Assembly: GCA_903813345.2 (NCBI GenBank)
Contig: CAIIXF020000003.1
Coordinates: forward strand, 9,506,218-9,570,217
Length of the DNA stretch: 64,000 nt
Origin: Owenia fusiformis
Taxonomy: Eukaryota > Annelida > Polychaeta > Sabellida > Oweniidae
Direction of reading: 5' to 3'
Shown here: positions 51,835 through 63,800 of the stretch, piece by piece
How the letters are laid out: each line of letters opens with the position of its first letter
Position numbering within the stretch: position 1 is the stretch's first letter
The notes under the pieces: generated by a model
Told to the model about the DNA's origin: nothing
Seen by the model: only the letters and a program-made list of their open reading frames with translations
The model's database searches: none
Made by a program: the position numbers and the translations under genes

Positions 51835-54800
51835 CTACAAATATAGCAAATTTCATGTTATTAATAAATTTCCGGTAATTTTTGTTATTTACTAGTATTT
51901 CCGTAATATTCTAAATATCTTATAATTAGGCCTATCTATCTGTTTTTTATAAATATCATTTTGAAAAATCACTTTTGTTCAAGTTTTCAATTATTCCAAA
52001 TGAACTTTTATTATAAATATTTAAATTATTTTTATTACACATTCAAACATTTTTGAACCATAATGTTTACAGCTTTTTAATATAATAAAATTGTTTATTC
52101 AATTTTTATTACAATAGATTAATATACAATAATATTGTCCCTTCATTTTGCAAAACAGGAAATATTTTAAATGCAATTTTAAACAACAACAACATACAAT
52201 CTAGTACTTTAAAAATATAAACATGTCAAAAGTATACTATAAAATGAAAGGTGTGAAATCAAATTGATGTGACAATTTGTGAAGGTCACACCAAAGCAAT
52301 TCTTTTTCCAGCACTATGTCTACTCTGAAAAACAATATTAAGCATGCATGCATCCACTGTTTCTTGTGGATTATTCATCCCATTTACTCATTCTTTGAAT
52401 GACGTATCAACTACTGCATTTGTCTTTAATTTGGCAAGCGTTTTAATTTTGGCGAATTAAACTTGTTAGATATACTCACCAAAATCCCAAGGAATCTGAC
52501 ATGTTTTTTGTTTGGTGCACATCTGATTTAAAGAAATATACCAAAATGGTGGGCAGTTAAAATTTAGGAATATTCGAAGATATTGTTTGTCAATTACACT
52601 GACAATGAGAATTGGGTTAGATGTGAGGGTGCTGCCAAATTAAATAGACTTCAATATACCAAAAATCGCCAAAATAAGTGTCGCCAAATTAAAGATGACA
52701 GTACATGTCTATATATTTTGTTCCTTTTTTGTTTTCTCTTAATTAAGATGCTAAAACATGGCAAAACAAGCCTGGCATGCATTCACTAGGCCCAAATACT
52801 TCACTAACAAAGCACAAACTCTAATTTAAAGTGACCTTTTCTGTTCTAAAACAAATATGCATGTACATTTTATCTATGAATATCCGCGATTATGATGTAC
52901 ATGTAAACCATGAAAGATTTCAAGCAATCCTAAATTTCAAGCAATTCTAAATTTCAAACAATCAAGCAATGCTAAGCAATTCTAAAAATCAATCAATCCT
53001 TAATTTCAAGCAATTCTACACTTTCAATTTGTTTCTGTCAGTGTTTAAAGATGTTGTAGAAAAACACCTACAATAATATCAACATACTATACTGGTATTA
53101 GCAATTTGGAATGTGGGCATTCCACATTTTCAAGCACTCTTATATTTTCAAGCAATTCTACATTTTCAAGCATTCCTACACATCCAAGCAATATGGCCAT
53201 ATTCTATCTTATACAGAAAATTGTGACTAAACTGGACTAAATTCTATCCCACAGCTAAACAATTATCCATTTAACAACAATGACAAAGTGCAATCAAATA
53301 TTACTTGAAGATTTTTCTCATATTTTGACTGAGTTAATAAAACCTAGGATAAAGATAATAATAAATCCTAGAAAAAACATGTATCTATAATAGTGTATTT
53401 AAAGTGTTTCATTCAATAACTACAGCATGTGAACTCTTCTAGAAAATCAAACGTGTAGGGGGATGTCCGAAAATAAAAACAGCAGATCTGGAGCATTGGG
53501 GAGGGTGGTCAGTGATGGTAACAGCCAGTGTATAAAGCATCTTCGTAAAAGGGAAATAAGGGTGGGGGTCAACCTAGGAACTGACCCTCCTCCCCCTGTG
53601 AATGAAAGATGCTTCCCAAACCAGTGCTATATGCTGATACCTTTTAATTGAATCAATTACGATCCATGAACGAAGTGTAAAGTAATGAAAATTCGAGGAA
53701 ATGGACTTTGATATCGTATATCGTCATGCATTTTGTCCAAAATTTTCAGATTTTCATGTTTTTTCTAAGCTCATTTAAACTCAATGGTGAAAAATTAAAC
53801 ACAAATAAAAACATGAAAATCTTAAAAAAGTTAATTTCAACCTAATATACCAGACACCATGCAATACCAGCATACATCCTTATTTGGGCATAACTCAAAA
53901 TTCATCCACCTTTTGAAATAATTAGATTTGTTCTAAATTCAAAATGGCTTCTGAACTTGTGAATTGTATACCATTATCCATAATGCCACACAGCATTTAA
54001 ATCTTACATTTTCAGCAGTTACATGTCCAGCTACTTTTGAATAGCTGACGATGCCGTTATTATTATTTGCTTCTTCACTTAACGATTCTTCGTTGTCTCC
54101 AAAAACATACAAACTGACCGTATCCTCGTCACTTTTTCCTGTCGACTGAAATACCCCAATATGCCTCATTTAACATATTTTACATGGTGCTCAATAGACA
54201 AACAGGTGCTTTAACATATAACATGCACATCTCAAATGAATACTTTTTAAATTCAAACAATTCTCCCTGTTGAAAAAGTCCCTTTTGGAGTTTGACTTAA
54301 TACACATTATTTAGCATTCAATCTGATTTTTTTCAACTCATTTCTTGTTTACCAATCCAAACATTTTCACTTGAAGTGGTTGGCAAGCAGCATTAGAAGC
54401 CATATACATTGTCATATAAAATTGTCATATAAAATTATGTAACATGTGTATTAAACCAATATGAAGGGATTCTCCACTGAGTAATATGAGTCTATCAAAA
54501 TACTAACTACTCATATATCTATAAATGAAGCCTATTCTCACTTTCTTTCTATGCTCCACAAAATATTATATCAACAAAATCTAATGTTAGTACAAAGCTG
54601 GGTCTATTATACTGTACATCTTGAAATTGTAATTGAACAAATAATTTCTTGAATAGTATAATTCCAGATCAAAAGTAGGTGAGGCGAAACTCAATCCAAA
54701 GAGGATGTCAATTTTAGTTGAAAAATCGCAACCAAAATATTTTTTCTGTAAAATCATGCCTCATAACGATGACTTTTTAGCAAAATTATTTGTTGTTTTC

Positions 54801-57800
54801 ACAATTTTCCAATCAAAATTTGAAGATGTCATTTCAGTTTGACAAATTCAAAATAATGAGTAGAAATATGTGAATAAATACAAAAATGGCCCACATTTGA
54901 CCTAAAAAGTAGTAAAAACATGATGCAACTACAGTTTACTAAAATATCCTACAACTACTGTAAATACAAAGATGGAAAAATGAATTTGGAATTCAAAATA
55001 AAATGATAGGTCAGGGAGTAACTTGCAGAAATTCGGGTGCGATTTCTTGATCTAAAATGTTATCATGATTATTTGTCTTCTACTGAATTACGATGAAGAA
55101 TCCTGATTTTTTGGTTGAATTACATTTAATTTGCATCATTTTCTCTAAAATTTGAATGAAGTATGTGATAATTTAGAGTGTCAACCACATGGCTGTTTAC
55201 TTTATTCCTTGCTTATTTCTCTATTTTAATGGATAGCCTATTTGTCATAATAAAACATGATTTCTGACATTTTAGATGCAGGAAAATTCTGAGAAACCAA
55301 TATTTTTTGTATACAAAAGAAGGGAATGGATTCCTAATACTCGTATATATCTATATAATATATATTCCATTTTGAAACACCATTTAACCATCTTTTCAGC
55401 AACTATAAATAAAAAAGAAACCTCCGTAAACAATTCAAAATCCTTGCATTTCTCAACTCAATTCTTAAGCCTTCCATTACATTATAAAAACCAGCTCAGA
55501 ATGGGTACAAGAAACAAAAGAATCTTAGATTTGCACAAGAACTGAACACAAAATGTGATTAGTAATTTGTGTTAGTAGAAAACCTACTGCTGCGTCATCT
55601 TTACTGCCGCGATCATCATGGATATTTCTATAGCCTTTGAGCACCTAAATAACAAATTACCAACACCATATAAGGAACAGCAAACAATCTCTTTTCCAGT
55701 CATGCTAAATAACTAATAATAAATATGTGTTTCGTTTACTACTGTGTTTCTGTAATAATTCTCCCTTTTGGGCATTTTACTTATACAGATTAACCCTCTT
55801 TACAAAGAACAGTTTTTCGAACAGGTTTAACTGTACATTTTTATAATTTGAACAGTCCGATTCCTGCCTTTCTGAGTAATTTTAAATATTTTCTACATGA
55901 CTGTTTACTCAATTCCTTGAACAGCCGCTTCTTTTATATTTTGCTCTTGAAAACATGACTGAAAAGTGAGGATATTATTTACAGGATATTATCAAAGGAG
56001 GTATTTACCATGTAAATCATTGATTATGGTAACAAAATATGATTGATAATACATGGGATATATATTACCTCCTTTGCATGAAGACAGTCAAGGCATATCA
56101 CACATCAAAATATAAATTTAACAGAATGTAGTAATTCATAGATAAATAATATAGTATATTAACAGAACGTAGTAATTCATCGATAAATAGTATAGTACAT
56201 GTATATTAATTCTGTTATTTTATTTGCGTATGCATATTTTTTGAATTTCAATATAATAAAATCTAATTATGGAATTTTAAAAGAAATATAATCAAATAAT
56301 TAATTTTTCATGTGTGATATGACAAAACTTTAAGAAATCAATTTTAAACCAACACAATTAAAGTTCAATTTTACAGAATATTATAATTAAAATAATTTGT
56401 TTAAATTCACAGATATTGGACGATATTATTTACAATATGGCATAAACAAAAACAAAAATTACATCATATGACAAAACAGAGTATACAAAGCACATGAAGT
56501 ATTTCCCATTACCAACAATTCCACAAAATGACTGGTGAAGCAGAGGAGGTATTTTTGCAACCCACAATGCAATTATCAATGAAATGACAGGTGAAACAGA
56601 GTTTTTCTCGATTGAGCGTCACCACCACCATAGTATAAGTGTAATTCACAAAGTTGTTTTTATCAGATATAAGAATGTTAACCAAAGATTTCTTGGCGAT
56701 CATGCACATTTTTCTCAATTTTTATTCTGTTTTATAAAAAATGCATTATCTCCATGGATGAAACATGTCTATCAAAATAAACAAACAAATAAAAAAGTAT
56801 TATCTATTTATTGTGAATACCTTAGGGCCAATCATAACCTAATAAAAATAAATATCATTTATATAAAAAATAAATTTGACAGGGAAATATTATACTTTTC
56901 GTATAATAAAGGATACCAAAGCAAATAAATTAAATAATAAATAAAAACAAAAATATGCAATTTAAATTCAAGAGTTTAATCATTAATTTAATTCCTCTCT
57001 GATTTTTCTCTTCCAATTAGAAAATATGAAAAAGGCAGAGAAATTGTAGCAAAAGAAATAGAAAAATAAATAGGTTGAAATTAGAGTTACGAATGCGTGA
57101 CAATAATGTTAAGGTTCTTAACAAAATTATATTTGTAAAACAATTTTAATGCCATTATCAAATTGATGAACGGAAATGTGAATGATTCCATATTGTAAAT
57201 GATGAGAAATTCATGATTCATGATGATCAAGTTTATGACTTATCTAAATGATGATATATGATGATGACTGCTAAAAAATAATGAGAAAAAATGATGATTT
57301 CAACTAAACAGCATGCCTAAGATGATTATTTTATCTAATGATGTGAGAAAAGATTATTTTATCTAAATGCTGAGAAATGACGATGACATGGGGAAAAGAA
57401 AATCAGCTTACCAAGTGCTAGAAAAGAAACAGAAAGATAGGAATAAACATAAACAGACAAACAAACATAAACACAAAAAAATAAAACATACAACTTAGAC
57501 AGAAGTGCACAATGTATATGATCATGTTATTTCTTGTATTCTTCTCTAAACTTTAAGCTTTTGGTTACATGCCTGTTTACATCATTCCTTGCCATTTCCA
57601 CTCATTTCGTATTTTGCTTTTCATGATATGATCAGTATCACATTTAAGTATTATCCTTAGGTGTGCAAGAAGAATAATGTGATCTTAAAAGACTTAAAGT
57701 AAAAGTAAACTAAAAATTAAAACAAAAAGCCTTTTCTACCCAAATGTTTCTAAATGTGTTTGACCTTTTCAGTGGCTCAAAGCACATATCCAGAGGCAAA

Positions 57801-60800
57801 GACACAAAGCCAAAGATCGGAGAACTCAACTGAAATATTTTTTAACTGGACAAAATTCATTGGCAACCATTTTATTTGGGTAATTAACCCAAATCAGACT
57901 ATGGATGCCCAATTTATCAATCACATAAAACATCAACCTGACTCTGTTAACAAATTACTTTTTTAAAGACACGTGCATTATAAAACATCTTACCCTGTTC
58001 ATTATCTGGACTCGAGTTTTGAGCCTTGTTCCAGAGCTATTCGCAACTGCCGATACAGCTCGGAAAAATGCCTCAAAATCTTGCTCAGATGCTGGCTTAG
58101 TGTTCCATTCCTGGCAAATTTGCTGAAAATTTAAATTAAGATGCCCCGTAAGCATGCAGTGCATTATGGGAAATACAACAAGACATGACTTACTGTATTT
58201 TTATTGTTGTTTGGTTCAGTACTCTCATTTGCGCTCCCACCCATGTGTGCCACTTCCCTAATTGCCTCGTAAAATTCGCGGAATTTTTTCTGTTCGTCCG
58301 GCTTTGATTGCCATTCTTTACATAGCGCCTAGAACAAACAAACCAAAGAAAGGAAGGCGTAAGCGAAGCAAGAACATCTAATGCACAGTATTAGCAAGTT
58401 AGATAAGAAAAAGGTCAACATAAGCAGTTCTCCTTTTTGGCTGATAATCAAAACCATTTTTGTTGATTCAGGTCAAATCTGAATATGTACTACATGACCT
58501 ATTCTGTTCCTAATGTTCAGACTCAAATAATTTCAAATATAAAGAACATCATTTTCTCCCACTTTATTTCATAGTAACATCCGTTTCCTCTATATGCCCT
58601 CTTGATTATAAAAAAACAGAAATTGTTAGGAAAAAGTGCAAGATAGTGTAGTGACAAAAAAAGTGAAACAACAAACGATATGAATCAAGATAAGGTATCA
58701 GTCAATACATAACATCAGTCAAGGCTGTCTTTTGTCATGGTATCAGTCAAGACATTATTAGTCAAGACATCATACTGTCATGACATAGAATTGGTCAAAA
58801 TATATTAGTCATTAGACATTACTCAAGGCATTACACAGGTGAATGCATTATTATTTTAGTAGAACTACTAAACACATTATATTAGTCAAGACATTATATT
58901 GGAAACACATAATATATATTAGTCAAGACAATACATATTGGAAAATGTGTTATATTAGTCAAGTCATTTAGTTAAGATACTACATTGGAAAATGCATAAT
59001 ATATTAGTCAAGATATTATGTTAGTCAAGACATTATATTGGAAACGCATAATATATTAGTCAAGACATTACATATTGGGAAATGCATTACATTAGCCATG
59101 ACATTATATTTGCAAATGCATTATATTAGTCCAAACATTATATGAGTCAAGACATTATATATTAGTGACGGTATTATATGAGTCAAGACATCATATTGGT
59201 GAAAGCAAGACATTTATTAGTCAAGATGGAGAATTTGAGTATTCATAATTTCTCGTAATTGCAAATATAAAATTTAAACTTTCTCAGACTTTTATCTGGG
59301 AAAGTAGCCATAGTTTGCAATTTTTAGTGCAAGTGGCAACTGACTTGTAAATACATATTTTAGGAGCCTTTTTAGATTTTTAGATTATCAATGGATCAAA
59401 GAGAAAGGTTGAAATGTAAAACAGTAGACACAACATTATACACTATAAAAAGAAACCTATCACACCTCTAAGGATCACTAAAAAAACTGTTGCTAGTAAA
59501 TATCTATTAAAAAATTAGGTTTTACAACACGGAGGCAATTTAGTACAAAAAGTGTTTCATAGGTGGTAGCACTGAGAGCCTGAATCTGAAAATACCTGAA
59601 TACCATTTCTAATAAAAATGTGAACAAAAATATCATTGTGGTTAAACGTTTCCCAGTTTTCTTGATTATTTAAGAATAAATAATGGTTCTCTGTTTTAAG
59701 CTACAGTGTATATATATGGAAGAATTCAAATATTTAATTGTTTTCCTTACTTCCTTTACCAAAATCATGAGGAAAAAAGGCAAACCACAATGTTATTTTA
59801 TACATGGGATAGTTAAAAAACAGTAATAATTTATATTACTTAAGTAGTACAAATTATTTGCCTTATTGAATAAATAATATTAATGTTCTTAAAAGGTCTG
59901 CTTCTCACAAAAACTACCAGATATTCTGGCATTTCTCTAGAAGTTAGAGTGTCCAATGCATGCCCATTTTCTATATAAGTATGACATTTGATGAAAAGGG
60001 AAAGTTGCCTTATTCTGTTTATAAAATCCATGATTTTACACCATCAATGTCTGGTAGTTCTATGCACCATCAATATACTTTATTGCAAACTTTCTTTTCT
60101 TCAAATATTAAAGCTTGAAAAAATTCAACCCTCAGTATCTTTAGGAAAGAAGCTTTATACCAAAGACTGTTGATGGGGTATTAGAGACAATTAAGACCCC
60201 TTATATATAAAGTCAAGAGAATGTTAATTGGGAAGAGAATTTTATGACTGTTCCTACAAGTCAGCCTGAGTAAAGTATATACAGTATTAACACTTTTGTA
60301 TTACATCCATCAAATCTCAAAAATTGAACTAAATACATTTGTTCTTCTTGAAGTTTTCTTCATAGATCATTGATACTTCTTAAAGGCATCCTTACTTGCA
60401 TTCTACGCTCCTTGGCTTCAAGACGTTCAAACTTCCGATGAAGTAACATCATTTCTGACTTGAGCTGTGATTGGTCAGATGATTGATCGAGACCAAATGC
60501 CTGCTGGGTATTTTTTCTTGTTGATTCGGGTTTGTTAATGTGATCCATTTGTCGGAGTTCCTAGAAAAGCAAACAAGCTTAATCATGGACAGTTCTGCAA
60601 TTTTCAAAATTTTTTAAAATTAAATTTTTTCCCATTGAGATACAAATTATATGAACAAAATACAAATTTTCATCACAAATTTTAGATAATAATAGTATTT
60701 TAAATAATACATTTTCACATTTCCTACCTTCGTAGTAAGTTTTGACAATTTAGCATCACCTCCAACATCCTCCTGTTTCCCATAAACACTGAATGTGATG

Positions 60801-63800
60801 TTATCATTTTTGAAGTATTCCATGATGTCATCCGTGACATTGGGGAATGAGACTATGTGGGAGTGTTTAAACTCTGGGGAAAGTGTCCCTGTTATTACTG
60901 GCGTCTCAATGGCCTTATCATCTTTATATACATGATATTTCACTTTCAGACCTTTTGAAAATCTTGCTTTATGAATTTCAGCTCGTTTGATTTCAACCTG
61001 AAAATAATTATAATTTGTTAGCCATACATATTTGAATGCATTTCTTCAATTATATTAAAATGCAACCCCAATCCTTGATTGGGACTGACACAATACAACG
61101 TCACATTAATGGAATTGATCTTTTCATACCATATTATACAAAAGAATAATAAACAGGGTAAGAAAATTACAATTACTGCTGTGTCCTAGGTTAAAAAGAA
61201 CACAGCAAAGAGTATGTTACACTGATATAAATTATAATAGGAGTCTTTGCGAGAAATAAAGTCACTTACCTTGAAATGATATGGTTTTCCTTTTAGCTGA
61301 TCTTCATCTTCGTCCAAAAACTCATCTTCTATTGGTTTTCCATTTTGATTACAAGGCGTCAAAACTATGTGCAACGATCCCTCGTCTTGACCTTTGTAGT
61401 CATTTATCGTCACAGACACATCCCACTCGAGTCCCCACAGGAGCGACTGAAGGAATACATGACCTGTGCCGATAAGGACATCCTCAGGGGGCTCCCAGAA
61501 CGGGTCCTCCTCTTTTGGAATATTAAGGACGCTTTCATCACCATCGAGCCAGCTTTGATAGAGGTCTTGCATCATGAAACGTCTGTTCACAAATTTGGCC
61601 CGATCCCATAACCAAGTGTTGCCATTGAGAAGATTCTTCATTTTTACCATCACCCTGAAAGGCAAGTTTGAGTGTTCCATTGACAGAGGTGTTCCATTTA
61701 ATAGGTTCTACTGTACATGTTGGTATCAGACAATACTCAAATGAACAAGTAATAGTATCAATATATATTTTGGCACAAATGAATTATTACATTGCATGGA
61801 ATATGTCATTTCTTTTATTAACCTTTAGCGTGCTGCCGGCGGACTCGTCCGCCGAGACTAAAATGTCTCTCACAACTGCCGGCGGACCCGTACGCCCGAT
61901 TTCAAACTTTTAAAAACTTTACTTTTTACATTCGATCGCTGCAAATTCAGATTTGGATTCTGACCAGACGAAGAGGCGGAGCGGCGGATTCCGGAGGAGT
62001 ATTCATGGTATATTTATGCCCAGTCGTGTTAATGTACGAAAAAATTCATGAGAACATTTTTTTCATGAGCCAGGCCACTGTATCTTCCCTTTGTGAAAAT
62101 TTTATCCAGATTCATTCAGTAGTTATTGAGATATTAATTATTTAGTCCAGGTATATCATTTTTTGCACTCTTTGAAAAATAAGCCAGTTGCGTGGGATAT
62201 ATTTGCTGAAATAAGGCAGCATGGTAAAGGTTAATCGCATCATCACCATAGCAACTCACTTTGTTGTTTTCGCCCCTCCACTACTTCCAGTTCCATCTTG
62301 TGCAGCAGCAGAAAGTAGTACAACTTCAAATGTTCTGTGTTTATTCAACTCCTCAGACATGGCATTTACTTCAGTAACCATTGGCAAGACTTCTAGGATT
62401 AACTCCTGTGCAATTTGTTGATCTGAAGTGAATGAAATCTTAATTATGATTGGCTCATGTACTGCTTAAGCATTCAAAAAGAAAAATCATATATTATCAT
62501 ATATCATATCATATATTGCCTATTACAAGGCAATCACACGACAAAATGTCACCACTTGTTTAAAATTACAAAAGTGTAACACACTGACACTGTCCATGAT
62601 CACAAAAAGTGGCTGTAACAACAAAGTCATCACTTTCTGGTGGTGAAATAACAATAAATGACATGTAAAATGTCACCATCTACCATTTGTTACAGATGCC
62701 GTTGCAGACACGGAACACGGAACACTGAACACCAACCGCCATCCACAAAAATGTTAGAGACCACCAGAAGTATATAAAAATATATACCTTTAGATAAACC
62801 AGCAGCAGCTCCAGTAGAGAACCCCTTTGCTTCAGCAATCTCTTTTTGGGCATATTCCCAATCAATATCCCCTGGAAGATCTTTAGGGGCTTCATCAGTT
62901 TTCTTGGGGTTCGTAAATACATATAAATGACTAGATCCTAAAATAAAAAGATGGCACTATTACTATTGTATCATGGTGAAGGGACAGAGGTAAAGGAAAT
63001 ATGGCTTTATTAATATATGATTAACAATTTGTTGCGATCATTGTTATAAGACCGAAATCATAAATCATTAAATCCATTTTATTGAACTCAAACTTTACCT
63101 TGAAATTTAAATATGACCTAAAACTGTCAAATCGCCTCAACAATTCCAAAATTGTTACACTTTTGCATTACTTAACATGAATATCAATGCTTTGTGATCC
63201 TTGTAATAAAACCCATATCTTATACCTCCCAGTACATAACCTATATTGATACACAACTTACCAAATAGGACTCTATCTTTATGGACTAGGTCTCTTGCGC
63301 CTGTCAAGGGCTGTCCGTTTACTTTGATTTTGGCACCGGCCCCTGCAGGTTTGATTTCACAGCCACCTTTGCTGTTCTTCACAATGGCATGCTCTTTAGA
63401 GATGCTATAAAATGTTTTTAGATCATATTCAGGCATGTTAAACTATTTAAAAACTTATTGGAAAAAGATGTTTCTGTTTATCAGTATGCCTCTATAAATG
63501 ACTGTAAAAATAATAAAATAACTAGAAAAAGTTCTGATATGCAGTTCATTGTACTGCTGGTAACTTTAATCTTGATATATTTGTTCAAACTTATAATTTT
63601 AAAGAAAACATACCTTAACCCACTGAGCATAATCTTTGGTTTTGGATCTGCATCTTTTCGTCCAATCGTATTCTCTCCTTCATCCAAGAAATAAACAACT
63701 TTTCCTGATAACATAGGATCCTCATTTAGGTTAAGAAAATGCGGGTCAGATTTACGCCGAGCTGTGTCACCATCGTCAACCACTTCAGCACGTGCATTTT

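Noticed and set aside
55905-55955. Possible kinesin exon with acceptor TTTTCAG and donor GTAAAC
   Set aside because: Length of about 50 nt would shift the frame between two phase-0 exons. Treated as one of the diverged repeat blocks.
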